Counted from the first letter of the stretch, positions 1 through 7,904 are shown. The stretch is 9,426 nucleotides of DNA from Flavobacterium sp. (GCA_030150335.1 JASLGC010000160.1:1-9426); one strand, 5' to 3'. Translations and numbers: made by a program. The notes: generated by a model from the letters alone, not told the origin.

Positions 1-4
1 GTAA

Positions 5-26
5 ACTTGTAGTAAATACTACAAGT
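5..26. promoter_or_regulatory. Perfect palindrome abutting the aroC start codon
   Basis: Arms ACTTGTAGTA (5-14) and TACTACAAGT (17-26) are perfectly complementary and separated by AA, with one base between the second arm and the aroC ATG. As DNA it could be a repressor operator. As RNA it would form a stem covering the ribosome-landing region. No T-run follows, so it is not a typical terminator of an upstream gene. The half-site TACTACA recalls BlaI/MecI operators, but the halves are in the opposite order here, so I do not assign a regulator. The window starts too close to show a promoter. Confidence 0.55.
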
Positions 27-27
27 C

Positions 28-1098
28 ATGGCAGGTAATACATTTGGTAACCGTTTTCGAGTAACAACATTTGGAGAGTCTCATGGAGACGCAATAGGAG
101 GTATCATTGACGGATGCCCAGCAGGAATAGCGTTAGACTTACCTGCTATTCAAGCAGAGTTAGATAGACGTAAACCAGGGCAATCTAAGATTGTAACCCA
201 GCGAAAAGAAGCTGATGAAGTACGCTTTATGTCGGGTATTTTTGAGGGGAAAACGACGGGTACACCTATCGGATTTGTCATTGAAAACACCAATTCCAAG
301 TCTCAGGATTACGCACATATCAAGGATGTTTATCGTCCAAGCCATGCAGACTATGTGTACGACCAAAAGTACGGACATAGAGATTACCGCGGAGGAGGAC
401 GTAGCTCTGCCCGTGAAACTGCTTGTAGAGTAGTAGCTGGAGCTATTGCAAAGCAAGTATTATCTACCATCAAAATTACTGCTTATGTTGCTTCAGTTGG
501 CGATATATCAGTAAATAAACCTTACCAAGAGTTAGACTTTTCTACGATTGAACAAAACCCAGTGCGCTGTGCTGACCCTGCGATTGCTATCCAAATGGAG
601 GAGTTAATCAAGGCAGTAAAAAAAGACGGTGACTCAATTGGGGGGACAATCTTATGTGTTGTTCAGAACGTACCCGTAGGCTTAGGCGAACCAGTCTTTG
701 ACCGTTTAGATGCAGAATTAGCTAAAGCGATGTTGGGTATCAATGCTGTAAAAGGTGTTGAGTTCGGACGTGGTTTTGCAGGAACAACCATGCGTGGTAG
801 TGAGCATAACGATGTTATCTTGCCTAATGGAAAAACTCAAACAAACAATGCAGGTGGTATCGTAGGTGGAATCAGCAATGGTATGGATATCTATTTCCGA
901 ATTGCTTTTAAACCAACAGCTACCTTGATGAAAGACCAGCAATCAATCAATAGTGCTAATGAAGTAGTAACCGTACAAGGAAAAGGTCGTCATGACGCTT
1001 GTGTGTTACCAAGAGCTGTACCTATCGTTGAGGCGATGACAGCTATTACTTTAGCAGATATGTACTTAGAGCAGTATGGCTTTAGAAAACAAAGCTAA
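28..1098 (+). CDS. aroC: Chorismate synthase
   Basis: Catalyses the last step of the shikimate pathway in the cytoplasm: 5-enolpyruvylshikimate-3-phosphate to chorismate with loss of phosphate, using reduced FMN as cofactor. The 356-residue length is normal for the family. All three family signatures are visible: GESHG at 16-20 near the N-terminus; the block RPSHAD (103-108) through [16 protein letters not shown] (116-131), with the conserved H106 and the Arg/Ser-rich FMN/phosphate-binding region; and [17 protein letters not shown] (320-336) with the invariant Asp at 323. The ATG at 28 gives the usual start MAGNTFGN, so this start is secure. It stands alone in the window; the gene before it is outside, and the next genes are on the opposite strand. 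A strong palindrome sits right before the start codon (see separate entry). No convincing intrinsic terminator follows it. Confidence 0.97.
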   Translation: MAGNTFGNRFRVTTFGESHGDAIGGIIDGCPAGIALDLPAIQAELDRRKPGQSKIVTQRKEADEVRFMSGIFEGKTTGTPIGFVIENTNSKSQDYAHIKDVYRPSHADYVYDQKYGHRDYRGGGRSSARETACRVVAGAIAKQVLSTIKITAYVASVGDISVNKPYQELDFSTIEQNPVRCADPAIAIQMEELIKAVKKDGDSIGGTILCVVQNVPVGLGEPVFDRLDAELAKAMLGINAVKGVEFGRGFAGTTMRGSEHNDVILPNGKTQTNNAGGIVGGISNGMDIYFRIAFKPTATLMKDQQSINSANEVVTVQGKGRHDACVLPRAVPIVEAMTAITLADMYLEQYGFRKQS

Positions 1099-1676
1099 GA
1101 CCCATTGCGTATTGTAGAAAGTAATATGTACCCAAAGCTATTTGATAGATAAAATGTGTCTTACAATTTAGTATAACAACGTTTGTTTTAATTGATATAA
1201 TATTTATTTTCAATGAATTAACAAGATTATTCATGTGAATAACATCGGGTATAGAATAGCTATGTCATTTAAATAATAAGGTTATCAGTTGTGCATAAAA
1301 GTTAGGAAAGAATAGTTCGGAGTCTATTTAAACGATAGTGATTTAAAACCAGTGTATATAGAGGATAGGAGGTGTCTTCGAAATAAGAGTATGATTTCAA
1401 AAGCATTGATTTTGTAATTGAGAGGTTATGGTTTTAACTACTGACCGAAACTATTGGACTACACTATTTTGAGCTTTTTCCGTATGTTCCAACTTTAGCA
1501 ATTGCACTTCAGTACATTCAGCAAATAATAAAAGATGTAGCTTGTTTATAGTTATTCCTTAAAAAGGTCGTTTTTGTAAGGAGTATTTTTGAATATATGT
1601 AAGTAGTTGTATTGTAATTATTTACGACAAAATATAGTTGGCTAAACAATAAACAATAAGTAAGCAGAAGATTGAT
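1099..1676. other. 578-bp gene-less region between convergent units
   Basis: No open frame of convincing length or composition is seen on either strand; stops are frequent and the region is AT-rich. Two structures can be pointed out. One is a palindrome TTATTCA-TG-TGAATAA at 1227-1242. The other is an imperfect AT-rich hairpin at 1557-1581 (CCTTAAAAA pairing with TTTTTGTAAGG, one bulged G, loop 1566-1571), about 100 nt past the kinase stop on the minus strand. The hairpin has no T-run behind it, so it is at best a weak 3' end for the hut/two-component transcript. No clear terminator for aroC was found. Confidence 0.6.
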
Positions 1677-3026
1677 TTAAAACGATAAAGTAATCACTGT
1701 TCCTTTTTGAAGTGTAGATTGAATATCAAATCCGATATTATGTTGGTCAAAGATAATCGTAGCCAGAGATAACCCAATACCACTTCCTTTAATATCCCCA
1801 ACATTCTTACCGCGGTAAAATGTTTGTTTGATAAATGTTAAGTCGTCAGGAGCAATGCCTTTTCCATGGTCAGTCAGTATAAGGTTTAAACGACCATCAA
1901 CAGACTTTAGCAAAATGCTTATCGGATTGTTATTAGAATACTTAATAGCGTTTTCGATAATGTTGTACAATGCCAAGTGAATCAACGTTTCATTGCCTTT
2001 GAACTCTAAAAGGGCGAAGTCAGCAACCTGAATATCTATGTGCAATTGGGTTTTAAACTCCGCAAGTTTACTTTGTAAAGCCTCATTAATATCCCAAACC
2101 AACTCATCAATGCGTATTAGGTGTGATTGGTGTTCTGCATTTTTCAATCCAGAAAGCAATAGGAGATTAGATAAGATATCCTCTATTTTATAGACGTTTT
2201 CTAAGGCTTCTTTTGTAACCTGATTGTATTCTTCAGGTGTGCGTTCTTTTTGGGCAAAGACCTCTAAGCTACCACTAATAGCGGTAAGTGGAGTTTTAAA
2301 CTCGTGTGAAACATAGTTAATGAAATTCTTCTGAATAAGAAAACTCTCAGACAATCGCGCCAATAATTTGTTGTAAGTAGTGATAAGCTCCTCAAGCTCA
2401 TCATCAGTTTTAGGTACTTCAATCCCTTGTTCTAAATTAGAGTAGTTTACCGTATTTACTTGTTTTACAATATCTTTAATTGGCATGTACGCCACATTAG
2501 ATATATAGCGACTCAAGATGTAGATTGCCAATAATCCCAACAAAAGAACAATTCCCAATATTAGCAATAAGCTCTTAATTTGAGAGGCGTATTCCGTTCC
2601 TGTTTCTTTAGTAAATACCACAAAATCCCCTTGATTGTCAGGGTAAAACATTCCGTAATAAAACTCGTTATTACTTTTGAAATAGAAGGTTTCTTTTTGG
2701 CGAACAAGGTCTAATATCTTGTTTGTGATGTTTGGGTCATCGACCAATTGACCAAACTCAACCACGTTATTCGCATTGATTACAGCCACATTCTTACTCA
2801 AAATGGTGGTTCTAAATTGGTCGCGAATAACGGAGTGTTCATTTTGGGGCAACTCATCTTGTTCTAAATAATAGATTGCAGAAAGGAGTGTCGTGTTCTC
2901 CAACTCATTAAATATATTGTCTTGTGCCCTTTTGTAATAGGCGATGAATATAAGTAGTGAGGCAAGACAGAACACGATACCAAAAGTAATCGTACTATAA
3001 AGCGTCAAGCGGTTGCGTAAATTCAT
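1677..3026 (-). CDS. HAMP-domain sensor histidine kinase
   Basis: Inner-membrane sensor kinase of a two-component pair, 449 aa. Visible order: cytoplasmic N-terminus; first membrane helix about 9-30; extracytoplasmic sensor region about 31-150 with no domain I recognise; second helix about 152-172 (a run of Leu/Ile/Gly/Val); HAMP linker about 173-228; HisKA dimerisation domain with the phospho-acceptor H241 in SHEFKTPL; then the ATPase domain with N-box NIIENAIKYS (355-364), G1 box DHGKGI (386-391), F-box around 399-404 and G2 box GSGIGLSL (414-421). All catalytic elements are intact. Its ATG lies 2 bp after the stop of the response regulator gene, so the two are almost certainly translated together and act as cognate partners. 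The signal is unknown. It is the last gene of the minus-strand group that begins with hutI. Confidence 0.93.
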   Translation of the reverse strand: MNLRNRLTLYSTITFGIVFCLASLLIFIAYYKRAQDNIFNELENTTLLSAIYYLEQDELPQNEHSVIRDQFRTTILSKNVAVINANNVVEFGQLVDDPNITNKILDLVRQKETFYFKSNNEFYYGMFYPDNQGDFVVFTKETGTEYASQIKSLLLILGIVLLLGLLAIYILSRYISNVAYMPIKDIVKQVNTVNYSNLEQGIEVPKTDDELEELITTYNKLLARLSESFLIQKNFINYVSHEFKTPLTAISGSLEVFAQKERTPEEYNQVTKEALENVYKIEDILSNLLLLSGLKNAEHQSHLIRIDELVWDINEALQSKLAEFKTQLHIDIQVADFALLEFKGNETLIHLALYNIIENAIKYSNNNPISILLKSVDGRLNLILTDHGKGIAPDDLTFIKQTFYRGKNVGDIKGSGIGLSLATIIFDQHNIGFDIQSTLQKGTVITLSF

Positions 3027-3028
3027 AT

Positions 3029-3703
3029 TTATTCTTGTAGCATATAACCTGTTCCCTTAATCGTGTGAATTAGTTTGCCTTGTGTTTCATCAAGTTTATT
3101 TCTCAAATACGAAATATACACATCGACCACATTGGTGTTGGTATCAAATTGAATACCCCAGACGCGTTCCAGAATCTGCATTCTTGAAACTACTTTATCT
3201 TTATTTTCCAATAAGAATAACAATAGCTTATATTCACGAGGCGACAAGTCTATCTGTTTATCACCTTGCATAACCAAGTGTTTTTCAGGGTCAAGCTTCA
3301 AATCGCGACATACATAAACATGTTCTCTTTTCTCGTAGTTGAACTTTGTACGTCTTGTCAAGGCATTAATACGAGAAAGCAACTCGCTGAAGTGAAAAGG
3401 TTTAGTTAAGTAATCATCCGCACCGCTGTCTAAAGCAGAGATTTTATCCGATGTTTCGCTCAATGCACTCAACATCAAAATAGGGGTGTAGTTTTTCTTA
3501 AAGCGAATCATCTTAGTCAACTGAATACCATCAATACCGGGCAACATGATGTCCATCAAAATTAAATCCCACTCAGAATTAAGGATAAGTTCCCTTGCTT
3601 GCTCACCAGTCTGTGCAAGTTGAACTCTCATTCCGTTTTCCTCTAAACCCTTTACGATGAAATCGCTAATGCGCGTGTCATCCTCAACTAATAGTATATT
3701 CAC
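3029..3703 (-). CDS. OmpR/PhoB-family response regulator
   Basis: Cytoplasmic DNA-binding response regulator, 224 aa, the usual size. The receiver domain (about 1-117) has the acidic pair D9 with E7/D8, phospho-acceptor D51 in LILMDIMLPG, switch residue S79 and conserved K101 in TKPF. The C-terminal winged helix (about 130-222) shows the typical DLSPREYKLLLFLLEN and DVYISYLRNKL segments and ends in TIKGTGYML. The start is GTG: the in-frame codons before it contain no ATG, and MNILLVEDD is the normal family N-terminus. This GTG is 2 bp after the TAA of hutG, and the stop is 2 bp before the kinase ATG. Such spacing implies translational coupling on both sides. It probably receives phosphate from the downstream kinase. 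Target promoters are not evident; the hutI promoter region is a candidate by position only. Confidence 0.94.
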   Translation of the reverse strand: MNILLVEDDTRISDFIVKGLEENGMRVQLAQTGEQARELILNSEWDLILMDIMLPGIDGIQLTKMIRFKKNYTPILMLSALSETSDKISALDSGADDYLTKPFHFSELLSRINALTRRTKFNYEKREHVYVCRDLKLDPEKHLVMQGDKQIDLSPREYKLLLFLLENKDKVVSRMQILERVWGIQFDTNTNVVDVYISYLRNKLDETQGKLIHTIKGTGYMLQE

Positions 3704-3705
3704 AA

Positions 3706-4749
3706 TTAAAGTCTTTCCATGTTTGATTTCATAAAGTCAGTTACCAAATAAGCAATTAGCTTACCTACCAAGTGACTGTTTTGTTCCGCATCTAAAGAAG
3801 GAGCACCCTCACAAATGTGTAAATAACTTGCGTTGCGCGACTTTCCAAAGAAGTGAATAAATTGTCTCAATCGCTCAGCCGAAAAACCAGTAGGCGTAAT
3901 GGCACTACTTGCAACCATTGGCACAGCATCTAAGTCAATTTCAATACCATAGCAGTTGTAGTCAATGTGCTTCTGAGCAGTAATCAATTCCGTATCAAAA
4001 GATTTCTCTTTTCTAACGCGAATTTGCTCATACGTATTGTATTTCACACGGTCTGCATTTGCCTTAATATCCGTGAATATCGTCTTAGAAGTATAGCTTT
4101 CGTGTAGTCCGAAGATAAAGTAATTCTTCAAGAATCCCTCTTCAAAAGCGTACGAAAACCCATTACCACTATGACGACCTTCCAAAGGTCTAAAATCAGA
4201 ATGCGCATCAAAGTTAATCACGTTAATGTGCTTTCCTTTTGCTAAAGCAACCCCTTTGATATTACCATAAGCGTTGTTATGTCCACCACCAATAATAATA
4301 GGAATTTTACCTGCTTTTACCACCTTTGTAATCGTATGTGAAACCTCTTTGTCAATGCAAGAAACCAGTTCGAACAAACGCTTTCTATCTTCTTTATTTG
4401 CCGTGTCTAAGTTCTTTGCCTCAGCCATTTCCTTTTCAAAGTCAAGGTGTCCTATAATAGTCACCCAACTCCCTTTACAGAAGCGATTATGTTGAATATT
4501 CAGAAAGCTATTTAAAAACGTCTCCCAAGCGGTAGAAGCCCCAGTACGACCAAGGTTTGCCTTTACACCGATATCTTCAGGAATACCGATAATAGCATAT
4601 TTAGCGTCAATCGTAGCTAATTCTTCTTCCCAATTAGCAGTAGATTCTAACGTGTGAATTCTCTCGCCAAACTTAATTTCCCCACTTCTAAACTTAGTAA
4701 GGGCAATCAAATCAGCTTTTTTGAATAATTTTATCTTTTGACTATTCAT
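3706..4749 (-). CDS. hutG: Formimidoylglutamase (arginase/ureohydrolase family)
   Basis: Predicted to hydrolyse N-formimino-L-glutamate to L-glutamate and formamide, the last step of the direct histidine-degradation route, in the cytoplasm. The 347-residue protein has the three metal-binding motifs of the ureohydrolase fold: GGGHNN (154-159, ligand H157), NFDAHSDF (179-186, ligands D181, H183, D185) and GIEIDLDAVP (268-277, ligands D272, D274), so all six expected Mn ligands are present. The first motif reads GGGHNNAYGN, slightly off the textbook arginase pattern after the histidine; I take this as a lineage variant. The assignment over arginase or agmatinase rests on the adjoining hutI, 44 bp upstream on the same strand. 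The ATG at 4749 has no Shine-Dalgarno sequence, only an A-rich leader. A terminator-like hairpin lies between it and hutI, and its stop is 2 bp from the response regulator start. Confidence 0.88.
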   Translation of the reverse strand: MNSQKIKLFKKADLIALTKFRSGEIKFGERIHTLESTANWEEELATIDAKYAIIGIPEDIGVKANLGRTGASTAWETFLNSFLNIQHNRFCKGSWVTIIGHLDFEKEMAEAKNLDTANKEDRKRLFELVSCIDKEVSHTITKVVKAGKIPIIIGGGHNNAYGNIKGVALAKGKHINVINFDAHSDFRPLEGRHSGNGFSYAFEEGFLKNYFIFGLHESYTSKTIFTDIKANADRVKYNTYEQIRVRKEKSFDTELITAQKHIDYNCYGIEIDLDAVPMVASSAITPTGFSAERLRQFIHFFGKSRNASYLHICEGAPSLDAEQNSHLVGKLIAYLVTDFMKSNMERL

Positions 4750-4771
4750 AGTTCAATGTTTTGTAATGTAT

Positions 4772-4795
4772 AAAAAGGGGGAGTAACTCCTCCTT
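4772..4795 (-). terminator. Terminator-like hairpin between hutI and hutG
   Basis: Read on the minus strand, AAGGAGGAG (4795-4787, overlapping the hutI stop codon) pairs with CTCCCCCTT (4783-4775) around a UUA loop, with one A-C mismatch, followed by more T (T-run 4776-4772, partly in the stem). It resembles an intrinsic terminator and would reduce read-through from hutI into hutG and the two-component genes. It could also act as an RNA stability element. The GGAGGAG is Shine-Dalgarno-like, but no start codon lies near it on that strand. Confidence 0.5.
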
Positions 4796-6029
4796 ATTGT
4801 AACTTTCCGTTTAGGATTACCTGTTCAATGTTATTACTACCAAATGCGTAAGGTAATTCATAGAAAGAGTTTAATGGTTTTGTAATAATTAAACTCGCTT
4901 TTTTGCCTATAGTGATACTTCCGTAATCCTCGCCAACACCCATTGCATAAGCTCCGTTGATAGTAGCAGCATTAATAGCTTCTTCTGGAGTCATTTTCAT
5001 TTTGATACAAGCCGTAGCCACTACAAAGTTCATGTTTCCAGACGGTGTAGTACCTGGGTTTGAGTCAGATGCTAAAGCAATTGGCAATCCTGCCTCAATC
5101 ATTTTACGAGCAGGAGTGTATGGAATCGAAATAAAGAACGAACATGTAGGCAATGCCACAGGCATCGTTTTACTGCCTTTTAAGACAGCGATATCCTCAT
5201 CCGTTACTATTTCTAAGTGGTCCACAGACAATGCGCCATTCTTCACACACATTTCAATTCCACCAATAGCTGTAAACTGGTTTACGTGTACTTTGGCAGT
5301 CATTCCGTGTTTTTGTCCTGCTTGAATAATACGTTCCGTTTCCTCACAAGAGAAATACCCAGTTTCTAAGAAAGCATCCACAAACTCAGCTAATCCCTCT
5401 TTGGCAATAGCCGGAATCATCTCATCTACAAGCAAGTCGATGTATCCTTTGTGGTTGTCCTTAAACTCTGTTGGGAATGCGTGAGCCCCTAAAAACGTTG
5501 ATTTTATCGCAATAGGGTAGTTGTCTTTCAACTTTTTAATCACTCTAAGCATCTTTAGCTCAGCCTCTAATGTAAGTCCGTAACCCGACTTTATTTCCAC
5601 CGCACCCGTACCTTGTTGGATTACCTCCTCCAAGCGTTTGCGCGATTGTTCATATAATTCTTCTTCTGAAATTTCTTGCAACTTCTTAGCTGAGTTTAAG
5701 ATACCACCACCGCGATTGAAGATTTCTTCATAACTCAATCCGTTGATTCTATCTACAAACTCTAACTCTCTGTTGCCAGCATATACTAAGTGAGTGTGGC
5801 TATCTACCCAAGTAGGTAAGACAGTTTTACCCGTAACATCAATGGTTTTATCAATATTCTCAGTAGGACAATCACTCATTGGACCAAAGTCTTTGATTTT
5901 ATCATCCTCAATTAATAAGTAAGCATTTTCAAGCACAGGCAACGTTTTCATTGCTTGTCCTTCTAACTTGTCAATATGTTGATTTCTAACTTGTAGAATT
6001 TCCTTGATGTTTTTAAGTAGTATAATCAT
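4794..6029 (-). CDS. hutI: Imidazolonepropionase
   Basis: Hydrolyses 4-imidazolone-5-propionate to N-formimino-L-glutamate, the third step of histidine degradation, in the cytoplasm. The 411 residues match the family length and the amidohydrolase (TIM-barrel) layout. Residues that can be read: DSHTH (76-80) with metal ligands H78 and H80 at the end of the first barrel strand; KSGYGL (147-152) with substrate-side Y150; GAHAFP (181-186); KVHVNQF (246-252) with metal ligand H248; SVDHLE (268-273) with H271; and ASDSNPGT (320-327) with metal/catalytic D322. The C-terminal MTPEEAINAATINGA (346-360) is also typical. The ATG at 6029 has an A-rich leader without Shine-Dalgarno, as usual for Bacteroidota. 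It is the first gene of the minus-strand group and is divergent from corA. hutH and hutU are not in this window. Confidence 0.96.
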   Translation of the reverse strand: MIILLKNIKEILQVRNQHIDKLEGQAMKTLPVLENAYLLIEDDKIKDFGPMSDCPTENIDKTIDVTGKTVLPTWVDSHTHLVYAGNRELEFVDRINGLSYEEIFNRGGGILNSAKKLQEISEEELYEQSRKRLEEVIQQGTGAVEIKSGYGLTLEAELKMLRVIKKLKDNYPIAIKSTFLGAHAFPTEFKDNHKGYIDLLVDEMIPAIAKEGLAEFVDAFLETGYFSCEETERIIQAGQKHGMTAKVHVNQFTAIGGIEMCVKNGALSVDHLEIVTDEDIAVLKGSKTMPVALPTCSFFISIPYTPARKMIEAGLPIALASDSNPGTTPSGNMNFVVATACIKMKMTPEEAINAATINGAYAMGVGEDYGSITIGKKASLIITKPLNSFYELPYAFGSNNIEQVILNGKLQ

Positions 6030-6093
6030 TGTTTTTTGTTTTGTTATTAAGTGCTCAATACATCGTTTAAATAGAAAAACGAGTATATTTATT

Positions 6094-6122
6094 CAAAATT
6101 AAGAAATGTGAGACGAGTTAAA
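6094..6122 (-). promoter_or_regulatory. Candidate promoter for hutI and downstream genes
   Basis: On the minus strand TAATTTTG (6101-6094) is an exact match to the Bacteroidota -7 box TAnnTTTG. The upstream element is weak: TTT at 6122-6120, 18 bp before it, where TTG is expected. The start point would fall near 6087, giving a leader of about 58 nt. The box lies against the corA start codon, so hutI and corA control regions would overlap. Confidence 0.4.
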
Positions 6123-7193
6123 TATAATAAAATAAGAAAACTTCAAGCTAATTATTTAGAATATTCCGGAGATTTTCCAGATGTTCCTATTTCTATGCAG
6201 TTGTTTATCTATGATGAAAACATATTTGAGGAGTACAATGACTTGAGTTTAAAGGAAATAGAAGATGTTTTGAGTACGGCAGGTCCAAATTCAGTAAAAT
6301 GGTTTAATCTACATGGATTGCACGATATTGAGCTGTTAAAAGAGGTTGGACGCTTTTTTAATATTGAATCGTACATCATGGCGGAGATATTAAACTTTTC
6401 TCGTCGTACTCGCGTAGAGGAATTAGACGATATAATGTTCTTTAGTGTCAAGGCGATTTTGCCTTTTCAAGATACAGATACAACGATTAATGTAGAGCAG
6501 GTTAGTTTTATTTTAAAAAACGAAATCTTGTTGTCATTTCAAGAGAAAAAAGGCGACTTCTTTAATATAATCAGGGACCGTATTCGCACTAAAACAGGGT
6601 TGACTCGCAAGCGTGACTCCAGTTATTTGCTATATGCGTTAATGGAATCTCTGATGGACAGTTTCTTAACGGTATTAGACGTGGTGGAAGATGGTGTAGA
6701 ATCAGTGTTGATGGATGCTAAAACGCAATATCAAAGACGAACGCTGGTCAATATTGAAGGGTACACCCAAGAGTTGCAAGACATCAAACGGGCGATTATC
6801 CCCCTAAGAGAGGTGCTGTACAGCCTGAAAACCCAACACGATAAAGGCAATGTGGAATGTGTGATTAGCAAGACGAGTATGGTGTTCTTTGAACGCTTAC
6901 AGTTTAAGTCTGTGGAGATGTTAGACCAAATTGAGTACAACCTCAACAAGCTTGATAGTGCTACGAATTTCTTTTTTTCTGCTCAGAGCAATCGCATGAA
7001 CGAGATTATGAAAGTACTAACTATTGTGTCGGTTATCTTTATACCATTGACATTTATAGTAGGGGTGTACGGAATGAACTTTGAAAATATGCCTGAACTG
7101 AAGTTTGAAAACGGATATTATTGGACGTTAGGAGGGATGCTTGCTTTAGTTATTTTGATGATTTTGTACTTCAAATGGCGTAAATGGTTTTGA
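6108..7193 (+). CDS. corA: CorA-family magnesium/divalent cation transporter
   Basis: Inner-membrane pentameric channel for Mg2+ (and possibly Co2+ or Ni2+) uptake. The 361 residues show a large cytoplasmic N-terminal domain (about 1-290), then two membrane helices close to the C-terminus (about 301-321 and 339-356). The family signature YGMN (321-324) sits at the end of the first helix, followed by the short acidic outer loop FENMPEL. The C-terminus is basic (KWRKWF), as expected for the cytoplasmic ring at the pore. The start is GTG at 6108; an ATG at 6106-6108 overlaps it but is out of frame and stops at once. The next in-frame Met is residue 30, which would remove the conserved RKLQANYLEYSG stretch. 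It is divergent from hutI with 78 bp between. A weak -7-like TATATTTA is at 6084-6091. The symbol reflects the family; specificity among CorA-like transporters cannot be read. Confidence 0.92.
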   Translation: MRRVKYNKIRKLQANYLEYSGDFPDVPISMQLFIYDENIFEEYNDLSLKEIEDVLSTAGPNSVKWFNLHGLHDIELLKEVGRFFNIESYIMAEILNFSRRTRVEELDDIMFFSVKAILPFQDTDTTINVEQVSFILKNEILLSFQEKKGDFFNIIRDRIRTKTGLTRKRDSSYLLYALMESLMDSFLTVLDVVEDGVESVLMDAKTQYQRRTLVNIEGYTQELQDIKRAIIPLREVLYSLKTQHDKGNVECVISKTSMVFFERLQFKSVEMLDQIEYNLNKLDSATNFFFSAQSNRMNEIMKVLTIVSVIFIPLTFIVGVYGMNFENMPELKFENGYYWTLGGMLALVILMILYFKWRKWF

Positions 7194-7219
7194 TTTTTTG
7201 ATAGAAAGTGCTAAATTTA
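7188..7219 (+). promoter_or_regulatory. Candidate promoter for the TPR gene
   Basis: TTTTG at 7188-7192 and TAAATTTA at 7212-7219 are 19 bp apart, matching the Bacteroidota arrangement TTG-N19-TAnnTTTG except for the last base of the -7 box. The -33 element overlaps the corA stop codon. The predicted start near 7225 leaves a leader of about 25 nt, so the TPR gene can be transcribed independently of corA. Confidence 0.5.
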
Positions 7220-7250
7220 AGTTAGTTTAATTAATTTAAAAAGTTGCATT

Positions 7251-7760
7251 ATGTTATTAGGAGATAGAAGAGATTTGCCAGCAAATATAGAGAAAGACTT
7301 TGCCCAATTAGTTATAACTCTTACTTTGCAAAAACGCTATTATGAAGCGTCTATCATACTTGAAAAACAACCAGATAGCGTTGTGAAATTGTTTAACCAG
7401 GGGATTTGTTTGTATTACTTAGAACAACATAAAGAAGCGTTAGAAGCCTTTAAGAAGGCATTGACGCTGCTTAACTCCCAATTGCCAATACATGCCAATG
7501 CCTTGGCTAAAGAGGCGGTGGAATTACAGCTGGAACACAAGCAAATTGATGAAATGGAATCTGTGTGTATGCAGGCTATTTCTGAAGATTACCTACAGCT
7601 TTTTGGCGACATGACTAAGCTGTATCTCTTGTGTAATTTGTTGTTGTGCATGGAGAAACTTCAGATGTGGAGTGATATTACACAATTGGCAACAAGCGTG
7701 AATACGAAGTACAAGATTTCGTATGTACGTGCGCTTTTGGAGAAAACAACGAAACAATAG
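7251..7760 (+). CDS. Small TPR-like protein of unknown function
   Basis: A 169-residue, probably all-helical, cytoplasmic protein with no signal peptide or membrane segment. Residues about 44-72 (KLFNQGICLYYLEQHKEALE and following) fit the tetratricopeptide consensus well: small/aromatic residues in helix A, then Y-x-x-A-x-x-x-F-x-x-A-L in helix B. Residues about 14-43 (FAQLVITL, then RYYEASIILEK) look like a preceding degenerate repeat, and 86-135 could form further helical pairs. TPR proteins are protein-interaction scaffolds; the partner cannot be read from the sequence. The ATG at 7251 follows an A-rich leader. It lies 57 bp after corA but has its own promoter-like sequence and is closed by a strong terminator, so it is probably monocistronic, or read together with corA at times. 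No specific function is proposed. Confidence 0.82.
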   Translation: MLLGDRRDLPANIEKDFAQLVITLTLQKRYYEASIILEKQPDSVVKLFNQGICLYYLEQHKEALEAFKKALTLLNSQLPIHANALAKEAVELQLEHKQIDEMESVCMQAISEDYLQLFGDMTKLYLLCNLLLCMEKLQMWSDITQLATSVNTKYKISYVRALLEKTTKQ

Positions 7761-7790
7761 CTTTATTATAAAAGGACTTACGAAAAACAG

Positions 7791-7824
7791 AACGCTCAAT
7801 GGTTTATACATTGGGCGTTTTTTT
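7791..7824 (+). terminator. Intrinsic terminator after the TPR gene
   Basis: AACGCTCAATG (7791-7801) pairs with CATTGGGCGTT (7809-7819), 11 bp including one U-G pair, around a 7-nt loop and followed by seven T (7818-7824). It begins 30 bp after the TPR stop codon. Confidence 0.92.
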
Positions 7825-7867
7825 GTTTACTATATAATAGTATTGGATGATGTTTTGTGGGGTATAT

Positions 7868-7904
7868 AAAAAAGTAAAGCTCTATCAACAACAATAGAGC
7901 TTTA
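7868..7904 (-). terminator. Minus-strand intrinsic terminator without an annotated gene
   Basis: TAAAGCTCTAT (7875-7885) and ATAGAGCTTTA (7894-7904) form a perfect 11-bp stem with an 8-nt loop. On the minus strand the stem is followed by C and six T (7873-7868), a classic terminator. On the plus strand no T-run follows, so the direction is clear. It faces the TPR terminator with only 43 bp between, as at the junction of two convergent transcripts, but no gene is evident upstream of it on the minus strand. Confidence 0.75.

Noticed and set aside
1428..1540. Possible protein remnant: a frame reading FELFPYVPTLAIALQYIQQI after a stop-containing stretch
   Set aside because: Only about 37 codons between stops, no start codon context, and no family I recognise; not enough for a pseudogene call.
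1643..1657. Tandem TAAACAA-TAAACAA just downstream of the kinase stop
   Set aside because: Two short AT-rich units are expected by chance in this composition.
4957..5325. 122-codon open frame on the plus strand opposite hutI
   Set aside because: It lies wholly antisense within hutI, whose family motifs are complete; the translated sequence shows no domain and is a shadow of the coding strand.
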